In this document: one piece after another, positions 8,726 to 17,956 of the stretch
Layout of the letters: the number at the start of each line of letters is the position of its first letter
How positions within the stretch are numbered: the stretch's first letter is position 1
Assembly (NCBI GenBank): GCA_946480085.1
Contig: CAMLHZ010000005.1
Location: 1 to 64,000 of the forward strand
Direction: 5' to 3'
DNA from: an uncultured Flavobacteriales bacterium
GTDB taxonomy: Bacteria; Bacteroidota; Bacteroidia; Flavobacteriales; Crocinitomicaceae
DNA: 64,000 nt
Notes under the pieces: generated by a model
Databases searched by the model: none
The model's input: the letters and a program-made list of their open reading frames with translations, nothing else
Told to the model about the DNA's origin: nothing
Made by a program: the position numbers and the translations under genes

Positions 8726-9292
8726 ATGGATAAGCTGACAACTTCACTAAAAATCAATAGAACATCATCAAGTAGGTTCTGTTTCGTATTGGTTTGTTTG
8801 ATTTTTGGAGTTCAGAGCTGGACACAAACCATCAGTGATTCCTCGTATACAAAACCAGTAAGTCGAAAATCAGATTACACCAATGAATTCTTTCTAAGCG
8901 GAGGATACAACTACAGCGGTACTAGTTTTGTTGATGCTGGATTGCGTTATTACCGTTTAAGAAATGATGGACAAGCCAGTTTAGCCTTTGCCGGCTTTGC
9001 AGTTGGATGTAAGTTTGGAAACAGACAGACGAATCCAATCGTTGTTCCTTATGTTGGTTATCAAGGGCAGGTATTTTTTCTAGGTTACGGAATAAGAGTT
9101 GAATATGCGACATGGAATGGACTCGAGTCTTTTGGAATTGCACCCGAAGTTGGATTAAGTGTGTTTGATATGTTACGAATTACGGGAGGTTATCGCTTTG
9201 GTTTGGAAAAAAACGATGTAGTGGGAGTGAATGGTTTTACCTTTTCCGCTATCATAGGAATTCCACTTAGTTTTTTTGAAGAAGATAACTAG
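8726..9292 (+). CDS. Exported small beta-barrel-like protein
   Basis: 188 residues. A signal peptide (FCFVLVCLIFGVQSWTQ) follows a long basic N-region. After about residue 50 the sequence is a series of amphipathic strands rich in G, Y and F: FFLSGGYNYSGTSFVDAGL, FAGFAVGCKFGN, VVPYVGYQGQVFFLGYG, APEVGLSVFDMLRITGGY and FTFSAIIGIPLSFF. This is typical of an 8- to 10-strand outer-membrane barrel. Function unknown. A shorter N-terminus is possible, but no later ATG precedes the hydrophobic core. Confidence 0.6.
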   Translation: MDKLTTSLKINRTSSSRFCFVLVCLIFGVQSWTQTISDSSYTKPVSRKSDYTNEFFLSGGYNYSGTSFVDAGLRYYRLRNDGQASLAFAGFAVGCKFGNRQTNPIVVPYVGYQGQVFFLGYGIRVEYATWNGLESFGIAPEVGLSVFDMLRITGGYRFGLEKNDVVGVNGFTFSAIIGIPLSFFEEDN

Positions 9293-9388
9293 CAGAACTG
9301 CTGTTTTTACTGCAATTCGGAAGATTTACATTAACTTCGAATTTGTAAAATCAGATAAAGAAAAAGCATCGTTGTTTAAATAATCATC

Positions 9389-10783
9389 ATGAAGACACTC
9401 TCATTTTTATTGCTAACCCTTTTATTTTCCCTGGGTGTTGCTGCTCAAGACATTTCCGGACAATGGAATGGCGTTTTGGAGGTTCAGGGAACTAAACTTC
9501 GATTGGTTTTTAACGTTACGAAAACAGATAATGGTTATTCTTCAACAATGGATAGTCCTGATCAGGGAGCAAAAGGGATTCCGGTAACAAAAACAACTTT
9601 TGAAAATCAGAAAGTGACCTTTGAAGTTGCCAGTGCTAAAATTGAATATGTTGGCGAACTAACAGACAGTGAGATTAAAGGTACATTCAAACAACGTGGA
9701 CAAGAATTTCCAATGAACTTGTCAAAGAATGCTTTTGGTGAGTCTGCAAAACGTCCACAAGAACCAATATTGCCGCTTCCGTATTATTCAGAAGAAGTGA
9801 CGTTTAAAAACGCAACTGCGGGTATCACATTGTCGGGAACATTGACCCTTCCGAAAAAAGAAGGAACTTTTCCTGTTGTTGTTTTAATCTCCGGAAGTGG
9901 ACCTCAAAACAGAGACGAAGAATTGTTGGGGCACAAACCCTTTTTGGTTCTTTCCGATTACCTGACTAGAAATGGAATTGCCGTTCTGCGTTATGACGAT
10001 AGAGGAGTGGGAGAATCAACTGGTGATTTTCAGAGTGCAACTTCTGGTGATTTTGCTACCGATGTAGAGAGTGCTTTAGCTTATCTGAAAACACGAAAAG
10101 AGATCAATAAAAAGAAAATGGGTTTGATGGGACACAGCGAAGGTGGGCTAATTGCACCACTTGTTGCTTCAAGATCAAAAGAGGTTAGTTTTATTGTATT
10201 ACTTGCCGGACCTGGAATTTCGGGCGATCAGATCTTGTTACTTCAACAGGAATTGATTGCGAGAGCATCAGGTACATCAGAAGAGGATATAAAGGAAACC
10301 AAAGAGATAAGTACACAGATTTTCAGTATGGTGGTTAAGTCTGGCGATACAAAACAATTAAAAACAGAATTGACAAATTACCTGAACGAGCTTTTGGAAA
10401 AAGATGGCAGTACGGAGATTCCGGAAGGTATGACAAAAGACCAGTTTGTTGCCATGCAGGTGAATCAAATTACAAGTCCGTGGATGCAGTATTTTATCAA
10501 GTATGATCCACAGCCGGCTCTTGAGAAAGTAAAATGTCCGGTGCTGGCAGTTAATGGCGAAAAAGATTTGCAAGTTCCACCCAAGGAAGATCTTGCTGCA
10601 ATTAAAAATGCATTGGAAAAAGGTAAAAACAAGAAAGTTACGACAATTGAATTTCCGAACCTCAATCACTTGTTTCAGGAATGTACTACTGGTTCACCAT
10701 CAGAATATGCAGGAATTGAACAAACTTTTTCACCTGCTGCGCTTGAACAAATTACGAAGTGGGTTGTGAAGCAAACCAAGTAA
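9389..10783 (+). CDS. Exported alpha/beta hydrolase (serine aminopeptidase S33-like)
   Basis: 464 residues. Signal peptide ends GVAAQ. Residues 20-120 form a small beta domain (ISGQWNGVLEVQGTKLRLVF...GTFKQRG), often found fused to this hydrolase in Bacteroidota. The hydrolase follows: oxyanion region ISGSGPQNRDEE, nucleophile S250 in GHSEGG, acid D393 in GEKDLQVPP, and base H427 in NLNHLFQ. All triad residues are present. It should be an esterase or peptidase in the periplasm; the substrate is unknown. The gene 25 bp downstream encodes an unrelated membrane protein. Confidence 0.85.
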   Translation: MKTLSFLLLTLLFSLGVAAQDISGQWNGVLEVQGTKLRLVFNVTKTDNGYSSTMDSPDQGAKGIPVTKTTFENQKVTFEVASAKIEYVGELTDSEIKGTFKQRGQEFPMNLSKNAFGESAKRPQEPILPLPYYSEEVTFKNATAGITLSGTLTLPKKEGTFPVVVLISGSGPQNRDEELLGHKPFLVLSDYLTRNGIAVLRYDDRGVGESTGDFQSATSGDFATDVESALAYLKTRKEINKKKMGLMGHSEGGLIAPLVASRSKEVSFIVLLAGPGISGDQILLLQQELIARASGTSEEDIKETKEISTQIFSMVVKSGDTKQLKTELTNYLNELLEKDGSTEIPEGMTKDQFVAMQVNQITSPWMQYFIKYDPQPALEKVKCPVLAVNGEKDLQVPPKEDLAAIKNALEKGKNKKVTTIEFPNLNHLFQECTTGSPSEYAGIEQTFSPAALEQITKWVVKQTK

Positions 10784-10808
10784 GAATAACGAATACATCA
10801 ACAATACA

Positions 10809-11891
10809 ATGACTCCTGAATTACAAAAGCTGGAAGATTCCATCAAAAAGGTCCATAAAATTGCCTTTACACCAAAATTCAAAGAAACTTTTCATACGAA
10901 GTTATCCAACCCGGCATTCATAGCAATTGGCTTAAAAGTGGTTGAGAAATTAGGATGGGATTTGGTGTTTTACGATGAGTCTACCATTGAGGCGAAACGA
11001 AAAAACAAGTGGAATAACTGGACGGAAGGTATTACAATGAGTTATCACATGGGAGATGTAGACATTCAAAGTGAATCTCTTGGAAATGAAATGTGGGACA
11101 ATGGAAATAACTCAAAGCGTGTAAAATTGTTCCAGCTTGTTCTTGCCGATATGGAATCGCAATTGAGTTCTGAAGAGATCAGAGGATTTGTCGCAGACCA
11201 AAAGAAGACAGATGAATGGGAAGATTATAAAATTCCTGAGTCGCTTCCAGAACCTGTTTCATTTCAGAAACCAACCATTATTATTCCTTTAGCCGGAACA
11301 ATTGGAGTTGCTGGATTATTGGGCTATATTCTTGCATTTTGTATTTCAAACGGATTCTATATCATAGGAATATGCGATGTTGGAGTAGGTTTTCTATTGG
11401 GATTGACAATGGCTCAATTGGTGAAAGTTGGAAACTACACCGTTTTTAATAAGCTCAAAATGATTCTGATCGCATCTGTTTTGATCGCGTTTCTATCCTG
11501 TCAGTTCTTCATTTATTACTTCTATATAAGCGAGCATCCGTCCTTAAACGTTGATTTTATTTCATTTATGAAAATGAGATTCGAGGCTGGAATAACGATT
11601 AAAAGTTTCAATGCCGGATGGATTGGTTTGGTAATTAGTTGGTTACTTCTGCTATTTTTTGGATATTACATTGGCATGACAAGCTTAGTTGCTGGTGTTG
11701 TTAAGCACCAATTGAATCGAATTCCCAAAGAAGTGCTTGATTTTGCTGTTTATTTATCGATAAAAGATAAAAGTGAAGAACAAATAAGATCAGAACTTTC
11801 TAAATACGGCTGGTCGAAAACAGAGGATCAGAATGAAGTGTTTGAAGCATTAGGAGCGGTTGGAGATGCACATGCAATGGATCGTTCGTAA
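10809..11891 (+). CDS. Four-helix membrane protein with a cytosolic N-domain, unknown function
   Basis: 360 residues. Residues 1-150 are soluble: an amphipathic start (LQKLEDSIKKVHKIAF), then GLKVVEKLGWDLVFYDE, EAKRKNKWNNWTEGITMSY and VDIQSESLGNEMWDNGNNS, resembling a small lipid- or ligand-binding beta fold. Four membrane helices follow at about 157-182, 187-202, 217-240 and 267-298. The soluble tail contains SIKDKSEEQIRSELSKYGW, a helix-turn pattern seen in short SHOCT-like or PilZ-linked tails. I do not recognise the family. Single gene between the hydrolase and Arr. Confidence 0.55.
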   Translation: MTPELQKLEDSIKKVHKIAFTPKFKETFHTKLSNPAFIAIGLKVVEKLGWDLVFYDESTIEAKRKNKWNNWTEGITMSYHMGDVDIQSESLGNEMWDNGNNSKRVKLFQLVLADMESQLSSEEIRGFVADQKKTDEWEDYKIPESLPEPVSFQKPTIIIPLAGTIGVAGLLGYILAFCISNGFYIIGICDVGVGFLLGLTMAQLVKVGNYTVFNKLKMILIASVLIAFLSCQFFIYYFYISEHPSLNVDFISFMKMRFEAGITIKSFNAGWIGLVISWLLLLFFGYYIGMTSLVAGVVKHQLNRIPKEVLDFAVYLSIKDKSEEQIRSELSKYGWSKTEDQNEVFEALGAVGDAHAMDRS

Positions 11892-11913
11892 AGAAACTCA
11901 ATTTGATTAGGTG

Positions 11914-12321
11914 ATGAAGACATTGGATAAAGGTCCGTTTTACCACGGCACAAAAGCAGATTTGAAAGTTGGCGATTTACTCACCGCTGGTTTTCGTTCC
12001 AATTACAAGCCAGAAGTAATTATGAATCACATTTACTTTACAGCATTGCCAAATGGTGCCGGACTTGCAGCTGAATTATGCGCAGGTGAAGGAGAACCTA
12101 GGGTTTACATTGTTGAACCAGAAGGTGATTTTGAAAATGATCCGAATGTGACCGACAAAAAGTTTCCTGGAAATCCAACGCGATCTTACAGAAGTGCTTC
12201 ACCACTGAAAATTGTTGGCGAAGTCACAGATTGGGTTCGACAATCGCCTGAAGAATTGCAAAAATGGCAGGATCGTTTGGCCAGTATCCGCGCAGATGAA
12301 AGAGCCGAAATAATTAATTGA
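11914..12321 (+). CDS. arr: Rifampin ADP-ribosyltransferase (Arr)
   Basis: 135 residues from the ATG at 11914; a GTG at 11911 directly precedes it. Arr transfers ADP-ribose from NAD to the ansa-bridge hydroxyl of rifamycins, which inactivates them. The family blocks are all present: FYHGTKADLKVGDLLTAG, NHIYFTALPNGAGLAAELC, GEGEPRVYIVEPEG, DPNVTDKKFPGNPTRSYRS and IVGEVTDW. Length is normal. No integron, IS element or resistance neighbour lies close by, so this looks like a resident chromosomal Arr rather than a recently mobilised one. The native substrate of chromosomal Arr proteins is not settled. Confidence 0.92.
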   Translation: MKTLDKGPFYHGTKADLKVGDLLTAGFRSNYKPEVIMNHIYFTALPNGAGLAAELCAGEGEPRVYIVEPEGDFENDPNVTDKKFPGNPTRSYRSASPLKIVGEVTDWVRQSPEELQKWQDRLASIRADERAEIIN

Positions 12322-12327
12322 GTTCCA

Positions 12328-13035
12328 ATGAAACTACTAATACTATTTTCTTTTTTGTTTGCTTTCAATTGCAACGCTCAAAAGGAAAAACTTCAAGGAC
12401 TTTGGAATTCTTCCTGGAGTGAAAGGATGGAACTCGATCCTTTTCTTGCCCTGGATGAAGGGTTTCGATATATCTATCACAATACCGATTTGTATTTTGA
12501 AGGAGATAGTTTGTGGAATCTTGAATTTCCGTGTAAACGTTTCAATGTCAAAGCTTATTTAGCGAGTGAATTCAAATTGTTAAACGATTCAACCTTTGAG
12601 TACAACGGTGAAAAGTTCTCCCGAATAAAGAATTACGATTCCGCTGCAATTGTAGCATTGAAAAAACATGAATTGAATTCAGAATGTTACAGTGGAAAAT
12701 GGTTTTTAGTGCGCACAGAAAGCGGAGGAGATGGAACTGGAGTGGAGTTTATTTTTCCGTTTAAGGTAAAAGATGAGATCAATCTTTCTGACAACGCAGT
12801 AGACGGAAAAACGTTAAAAATTCGCACGGGTGGCGAAGAAAAAGAATTTAATTTTGCTTTGGAACGCGAAATGTTTGAATACTATCTGGTATTAACTCCA
12901 ACTGAAAATTGGTCAAAACAAGACCGCAAGATGTGGTACAGGTCTTGGGATCTACCGCCTCCAACCAAACGAGAATTGAAGCAAATAAAAAGTGAAGAAG
13001 GTGTTGAACTCGAACTGCGATTCAGAAGAATTTAA
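12328..13035 (+). CDS. Exported protein of unknown function
   Basis: 235 residues with a short signal peptide (LILFSFLFAFNCNA, cleavage before QKEK). The body contains LQGLWNSSW, LDEGFRYIYHNTDLYFEGD and, after a Cys in SECYSGKWFLVRTE, a second beta segment ending LELRFRR. This suggests a lipocalin-like or tandem small beta-domain exported protein. No family recognised. The gene starts 6 bp after the Arr stop and ends 19 bp before a GNAT gene, so the three are likely one transcript. Confidence 0.6.
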   Translation: MKLLILFSFLFAFNCNAQKEKLQGLWNSSWSERMELDPFLALDEGFRYIYHNTDLYFEGDSLWNLEFPCKRFNVKAYLASEFKLLNDSTFEYNGEKFSRIKNYDSAAIVALKKHELNSECYSGKWFLVRTESGGDGTGVEFIFPFKVKDEINLSDNAVDGKTLKIRTGGEEKEFNFALEREMFEYYLVLTPTENWSKQDRKMWYRSWDLPPPTKRELKQIKSEEGVELELRFRRI

Positions 13036-13054
13036 CCTTCAAAAAAAGAATGAA

Positions 13055-13495
13055 ATGAATCTGAGATTAGAACCAATCAATCAAACAGAAGATAAAAGCA
13101 AAGCAATTTTCTCATCAGACGATTGCCAGATGCTGCTGAAAATGTGGGAAGAGTTTTATCCGGTTATTGGTTTCAATATTCCCTGGATTGGCTATTTCGT
13201 TTTTGAAAATGATCAAATCGTGGGAACCTGTGCCTTTACGGGAAAACCAGTGAACAACAGAGTTGAAGTTTCTTACTGGACGTTCACGGCACATGAAGGA
13301 AAAGGAATTGCTTCCTGGGCTTGTAAAGAACTGGTTTCTCTTGCAAAAAACACTCAGTCTGGTATTGTTGTTACTGCCAAAACCGCTCCTGAGAAAAATG
13401 CTTCTACAAAAATTTTGGAGAAAAACGATTTTGTTTTTGAATCGATTGTTCAGGATGACGAAATTGGAGATGCCTGGCTTTGGGTTCTGAAATGA
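13055..13495 (+). CDS. GNAT-family N-acetyltransferase
   Basis: 146 residues from the ATG at 13055. The frame is open further upstream into the previous gene, but MNLRLEPINQTEDKSKAI begins the fold properly and has a purine-rich stretch before it. GNAT features: IVGTCAFTGKPVNNRVEVSYW (strand and substrate site), then the acetyl-CoA loop in HEGKGIASWACKELVSLA, then TAKTAPEKNASTKILEKNDF, the conserved Asn/Lys helix. It acetylates an amine, most like RimJ/RimL-type small-molecule or protein acetylation. The acceptor is unknown. First of three GNAT genes in the window. Confidence 0.8.
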   Translation: MNLRLEPINQTEDKSKAIFSSDDCQMLLKMWEEFYPVIGFNIPWIGYFVFENDQIVGTCAFTGKPVNNRVEVSYWTFTAHEGKGIASWACKELVSLAKNTQSGIVVTAKTAPEKNASTKILEKNDFVFESIVQDDEIGDAWLWVLK

Positions 13496-13618
13496 AACCG
13501 TAAACTAAAGCCCTTACTTCTGTTTGAAATCTGTTAAAGATTCCTATTCCAAAATTTATATAACACTTTCACCTTCAATTTTCCTGACCTTTAGCTATAA
13601 CGTTTATTGCACAGTGTC

Positions 13619-14098
13619 ATGGAAAGCAGAGGAGGAAAGAAAACGATTATAATCGAAAGAACATTCGATTTGCCAATTGATAAGGTTTGGAAAGCATTCA
13701 GCGATTCAGAATACCTGAAAAAATGGTTTAGTCCAAAAGATTATACAGTTCCAAACAGTCAGATCGATTTTCGGGAAGGAGGGAAATACCTCAATTCGAT
13801 GAAAGCGCCTGACGGTAAAGAAACATGGTCAACCGGAACGTTCACCGAGATCGTTCATCACAAAAGAATCGTGTATTCCGACAGTTTTTCAGATTCAAAA
13901 GGAAATGTTGTTCCTGCTTCATATTACAATATGTCTGGTGACTGGGGCGACACATTAATTGTAACTGTAGAGTTTGAAGAAGTAGATGGAAAGACAAAAA
14001 TGAAGTTGACTCATGAAGGTCTTCCTTACGAAATGGCAGAAGATTGCAAGGAAGGATGGAATTCTTGTTTTGATAAGCTGGAGAAAGAAATCACTTGA
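13619..14098 (+). CDS. SRPBCC/AHSA1-domain protein
   Basis: 159 residues from the ATG at 13619; a TTG four codons upstream is less likely. The start IIIERTFDLPIDKVWKAFSD and DSEYLKKWFSPKDYT are the classic opening of AHSA1-like START/Bet v1 proteins, followed by REGGKYLNSMKAPDGKE, VHHKRIVYSD and the end helix LPYEMAEDCKEGWNSCFDKL. The fold makes a ligand cavity; bacterial members are of unknown role and often occur next to ArsR regulators, which is not so here. It ends 11 bp before the L,D-transpeptidase gene. Confidence 0.85.
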   Translation: MESRGGKKTIIIERTFDLPIDKVWKAFSDSEYLKKWFSPKDYTVPNSQIDFREGGKYLNSMKAPDGKETWSTGTFTEIVHHKRIVYSDSFSDSKGNVVPASYYNMSGDWGDTLIVTVEFEEVDGKTKMKLTHEGLPYEMAEDCKEGWNSCFDKLEKEIT

Positions 14099-14109
14099 AA
14101 TTCTGAGAA

Positions 14110-14949
14110 ATGAAACGAACTGTCACATTGTTACCAGTATTGATATGGGTTGTATTTTCCTGCAGGCAAAATACACCTGTGAAAACAGAAGAGAAACCCA
14201 ATAATCTTAAGGAGTGGAAAAAACCGAAAGTGGCTGGCTACCAACTAATAGCAACCAAACTTTGGCTGCAGGATTCGACTCTTGGAGCGAAACAACTGGA
14301 AATTGCACTTGCTGTAAATAGAACAGATAAGTCCCACTTTAAAAAAATGGATACAGTTCTTGTTCCCAAAGATCCAAGTGGAGATATCGTTTATTATCTT
14401 CCCTTTCCATTGTATGTTTCTTATTTGAAGGATGTTGAGAAGATTGTTTTTTTTTCCTATCCAACTCAAACATTCGCCGCGTACGAATATGGTGAGCTGG
14501 TAAGAACAGGACAAACCAATATGGGAAGCAGACGACATCAAACACCAACAGGACTTTTCTTCACCAATTGGAAAGCGAAAAAGACAATTAGTACGGTTAA
14601 CGACGAATGGGAATTGAAATGGAATTTCAACATTGCAAATAAGGCTGGAGTAGGTTGGCATCAATATACTTTACCGGGCTATCCGGCTTCACATTCCTGC
14701 TTAAGGCTTACAGAAAATGATGCAAAATATTTGTACAATTGGGCTGATCAGTGGGTAGTGGAGAATAAAACCAAGATCCTGAAGAAAGGTACACCGGTGA
14801 TCGTTTTTGGTGCCTATGATTTTGATGGTCCGAAACCCTGGTTAAAATTGATCGATGATCCCCATGCGCTGGATATTAGCGAAAAAGAGCTTCAACAAAT
14901 TACTCAACCGTTTTTGAATGAGATTTTGGAGGAGCAAAAGCGTGAATAA
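14110..14949 (+). CDS. L,D-transpeptidase (YkuD) lipoprotein
   Basis: 279 residues. Lipobox VFSC gives lipid attachment at C18. The YkuD domain spans about 110-235 and ends with the active-site block YPASHSCLRL: H195, S196 and C197, the nucleophile. VGWHQYTLPG upstream and RTGQTNMGSRRHQTPTGLF (the tight turn before the catalytic strand) also fit. These enzymes form 3-3 crosslinks in peptidoglycan or attach lipoproteins to it. As a lipoprotein it would act in the periplasm, held at a membrane. The gene is 11 bp after the AHSA1 gene. Confidence 0.88.
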   Translation: MKRTVTLLPVLIWVVFSCRQNTPVKTEEKPNNLKEWKKPKVAGYQLIATKLWLQDSTLGAKQLEIALAVNRTDKSHFKKMDTVLVPKDPSGDIVYYLPFPLYVSYLKDVEKIVFFSYPTQTFAAYEYGELVRTGQTNMGSRRHQTPTGLFFTNWKAKKTISTVNDEWELKWNFNIANKAGVGWHQYTLPGYPASHSCLRLTENDAKYLYNWADQWVVENKTKILKKGTPVIVFGAYDFDGPKPWLKLIDDPHALDISEKELQQITQPFLNEILEEQKRE

Positions 14950-15007
14950 AATTGGAGAAATTATGGTTACATTAGTATCTGTATCATACATGTAACGAAT
15001 TTCCAGA

Positions 15008-17188
15008 ATGAAACTACTGCTTTTTTTTATTGGCTTTTGTGCTGTTCAGAATCTACTTGCCCAAATTCCGACTGATAATCTGGAAGCCTATTACAAGTTC
15101 AATGGAAATTTAGTAGATGATTCCGGAAATGGAAATAACATCACCGATTTTTCTGGAAGTTATTCTTCAGATCGTTTTTCTCAAAGCAATTCGGCATTTT
15201 CTCTAAATGGTGAAACCGACTCTTTGGTGCTTCCGGTAACTGCATTTGCACCAATTTCAGGCGATTTTTCCATTTCATTCTGGTATAAAACCAATTGGCC
15301 TCAGGTCATGAATCTCTTTTCGTCTAAGCAAAGCCCAACAGATACAACCCAAAACTTCGAGATTCAATTGAATAGTCACAACAGTACTTTTTTGAACGAT
15401 CCTTCTCTCGTTGGGGTCTGGTACCAAACCTTCGCTTATTGGAATGGCTCCGGTTACATAACTGATGCTGTTGCCGAAGGCGCACCCGGTCAATATACGA
15501 AAGGTGAATGGTGCCATTTTGTAATAACCAGAGAAGCAGATACCATTCAGATCTATCGCAATCATTCATTGTATTCTTTTTCTATTGATCAATTGTACGG
15601 CGGAACTCTTGGCGACGCTGTTAATTTGATATTTAGTGCGGCTCCGTATCGCTTCAAAGGTGCTATCGACGATATGCGTTTGTACACAAAGGCGCTTGAT
15701 CAGTCTGAAGTTGATTTACTTTGGTTCGAGAACCGTCCATTTTTGTTTAACGATCCAAAACCAACAGATGCGTACGTTCCAGGTTCCAACTTGTTCGCCA
15801 ATTGGCAATATGATGAAACCCAGGTGAGTGATACCATCATTGTGGAATACAGTATTAATGGCGGACCATGGATCGCCGCAGCGCATTCGGGAATGTCGTA
15901 TGAGTATTTCACTTATTTAGATTTGAATTACGCTGCAGGAACGAAGATTGAATTTCGTGTGGAAGACAAGGCTGATCCAACCAAATTTGCTCAAAGCGGA
16001 CAATTTACAATAAGTGAGTACGATTGGATGGAAGTTTCACCATCGCTCCCATGGAACAGTAAAGATGGTGCCGGATTATTGAATTTTAATGGCCGAATGT
16101 GGAGTTTGGGAGGTTGGGATCCTCCGTTTAATCCGCCAAATAGTACCAATAACGATATCTGGAGTTCAGTCGATGGCGTAAATTGGACTTTTGAAGGAAC
16201 AGCTCCCTGGCCAGCTCGACATTGCAGTGCTTGGTTGGTTTATGACAATGCGATGTGGGTGATAGGCGGTGATCCGCAATCGGGTTGTTTGCGGGATGTT
16301 TGGAAAAGCACCGATGGAATCAACTGGATATCGTTAGAAGATACCATTCCTGGTTATTCTCCACGACACAATACCAACTATGCTCCCTTGAACGATAAAA
16401 TGTTGATGCTTGGGGGATCGAGCTGCTCTGTAGACCCGCCAACAGCCTACAATCAGGTTTGGGAAAGTACCGATGGGTTAAGCTGGAATCAGTTGGCAAA
16501 TGCACCGTGGACCGGGAGAAGTATGCAGATAAACTATTGCGTTGATGATTCAAATTCTGCATGGATCTTAGGTGGAGCTGGTGAGCATGACAGGAGATCT
16601 TACAACGATATTTGGAAAACCAATGATGGCACTAACTGGACGTTGGTCAACGCATCTGCACCATGGGGTGGAAGAAACTGGCATACAACAGCCTGGTTTG
16701 ATAATAAGATTTGGGTGGTAGCCGGAATGGCAACTTCTGTAGAAATGAACGACGTTTGGTATTCAGAAGATGGCTTTGTTTGGCATGAGTTGAAAAGTAC
16801 AACGGGAAATTGGCCTGCGGGAACACGTCATGCTGCCTCAACAACCGTTTACGATAATGCACTTTGGTACATGTGTGGAATTAACACAAATACAGCATGG
16901 AAAGTGTACAATACACTCACAGCTGGAATTTCTGAAAAATCACTTGCGCAATTGAACGTCTCACTTTATCCGAATCCAACCACAGGTTTGGTGAAAATTT
17001 CAGCGCCAAAAGGAGAGAAATGGAATCTTGAGATAAGAAATGTTCAAGGGCAACTTGTTACTTCGATTGCTACTGCAGAAAATAACAGCGAATTGGATTT
17101 AAATCTATTGACAGAAGGTATTTACTTCGTAAATTTTGTCAATAATTTGGGTGAAATAGAAGCAGTTGAGAAATTGGTTGTGGAATAA
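15008..17188 (+). CDS. T9SS-secreted LamG/kelch-repeat protein
   Basis: 726 residues. Signal peptide ends NLLAQ. Residues about 25-235 form a LamG/concanavalin-like domain (LEAYYKFNGNLVDDSGNG, FSISFWYKT, FKGAIDDMRLYTKAL), which usually binds glycans. A small beta domain follows (KPTDAYVPGSNLFANW). Residues about 340-640 hold five or six kelch-like blades with the repeat W.S.DG..W and WVIGG or ILGGAG. The end has YPNPTTGLVKIS...ILNLLTEGIYFV-type residues, a T9SS type A sorting domain. It is probably released or fixed on the cell surface. No enzymatic residues seen. Confidence 0.88.
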   Translation: MKLLLFFIGFCAVQNLLAQIPTDNLEAYYKFNGNLVDDSGNGNNITDFSGSYSSDRFSQSNSAFSLNGETDSLVLPVTAFAPISGDFSISFWYKTNWPQVMNLFSSKQSPTDTTQNFEIQLNSHNSTFLNDPSLVGVWYQTFAYWNGSGYITDAVAEGAPGQYTKGEWCHFVITREADTIQIYRNHSLYSFSIDQLYGGTLGDAVNLIFSAAPYRFKGAIDDMRLYTKALDQSEVDLLWFENRPFLFNDPKPTDAYVPGSNLFANWQYDETQVSDTIIVEYSINGGPWIAAAHSGMSYEYFTYLDLNYAAGTKIEFRVEDKADPTKFAQSGQFTISEYDWMEVSPSLPWNSKDGAGLLNFNGRMWSLGGWDPPFNPPNSTNNDIWSSVDGVNWTFEGTAPWPARHCSAWLVYDNAMWVIGGDPQSGCLRDVWKSTDGINWISLEDTIPGYSPRHNTNYAPLNDKMLMLGGSSCSVDPPTAYNQVWESTDGLSWNQLANAPWTGRSMQINYCVDDSNSAWILGGAGEHDRRSYNDIWKTNDGTNWTLVNASAPWGGRNWHTTAWFDNKIWVVAGMATSVEMNDVWYSEDGFVWHELKSTTGNWPAGTRHAASTTVYDNALWYMCGINTNTAWKVYNTLTAGISEKSLAQLNVSLYPNPTTGLVKISAPKGEKWNLEIRNVQGQLVTSIATAENNSELDLNLLTEGIYFVNFVNNLGEIEAVEKLVVE

Positions 17189-17227
17189 GTCGCAAAGTGA
17201 AAGACGGTAATTTTTGATAATGAACAA

Positions 17228-17950
17228 ATGAACAATCCACCGAAATACAAAGAGGAACTCTCAAATAATGGATTTTCTATCGTCGAAAATATTTACTCAG
17301 CAGATGAGGTGAAGCGCATTTTATCCATAATTGAAAATGCCGATACTTCAAGTGAAAAGTTTAGAAAATCATCAGAACTATTTGCTATCCGCCAATTTTT
17401 AAAAGAGCTACCGAATACTTTTGATCATATCTTTAATGACAAACTGAGAGTATTGATTAATGATGTTATGGGGAACAATTTTTTTGTTGTAAAAAGCATC
17501 TACTTCGATAAACCGGAAGCATCCAATTGGTATGTGGCGTATCATCAGGATTTAACCATTTCAGTAGATAAAAAACATCAACTGGATAATTTTGGTCCAT
17601 GGACAACGAAACAAGATCAATTTGCTGTCCAGCCGCCATTGGAGGTTTTGGAGAATATTACAACCATTCGTATTCATCTTGATGATACAGATGAAAATAA
17701 CGGAGCTTTGAACGTAATTCCGAAGTCGCATCTGAAGAAAATTTATCGACCGGAAACCATTGATTGGGAACAGGAAACTGAGATTTCATGTGCGGTTAAA
17801 CAAGGTGGGGTAATGCTCATGAAACCACTTACATTGCACAGCTCAGGAAGAACAACAAACAATAAAAAAAGACGAGTGATCCATATTGAATTTTCGAATA
17901 TCGAGTTACCTGGAGATCTCAATTGGTCGGAACAATTAAAGTTGAACTAA
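17228..17950 (+). CDS. Phytanoyl-CoA dioxygenase-family Fe(II)/2-oxoglutarate enzyme
   Basis: 240 residues. The facial triad is visible: H106 and D108 in AYHQDL and H204 in LTLHSSGR, with R208 placed to bind 2-oxoglutarate. IHLDDTDENNGALNVIPKSHL is a signature of the PhyH family. It opens with YKEELSNNGFSIVENIYSADEV, the usual first helix of these proteins. It hydroxylates an unknown small molecule, using O2 and 2-oxoglutarate in the cytosol. The next gene starts 6 bp downstream, so the two probably share a transcript. Confidence 0.88.
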   Translation: MNNPPKYKEELSNNGFSIVENIYSADEVKRILSIIENADTSSEKFRKSSELFAIRQFLKELPNTFDHIFNDKLRVLINDVMGNNFFVVKSIYFDKPEASNWYVAYHQDLTISVDKKHQLDNFGPWTTKQDQFAVQPPLEVLENITTIRIHLDDTDENNGALNVIPKSHLKKIYRPETIDWEQETEISCAVKQGGVMLMKPLTLHSSGRTTNNKKRRVIHIEFSNIELPGDLNWSEQLKLN

Positions 17951-17956
17951 ATTTTC

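Noticed and set aside
11914..12321. Arr as a recently acquired resistance cassette
   Set aside because: No mobile element, integron or resistance neighbour; it is close to other chromosomal genes with similar spacing.
12992..13054. Longer GNAT start at 12992
   Set aside because: It would overlap the end of the exported-protein gene, and the extra residues do not match the GNAT fold. The ATG at 13055 is preferred.
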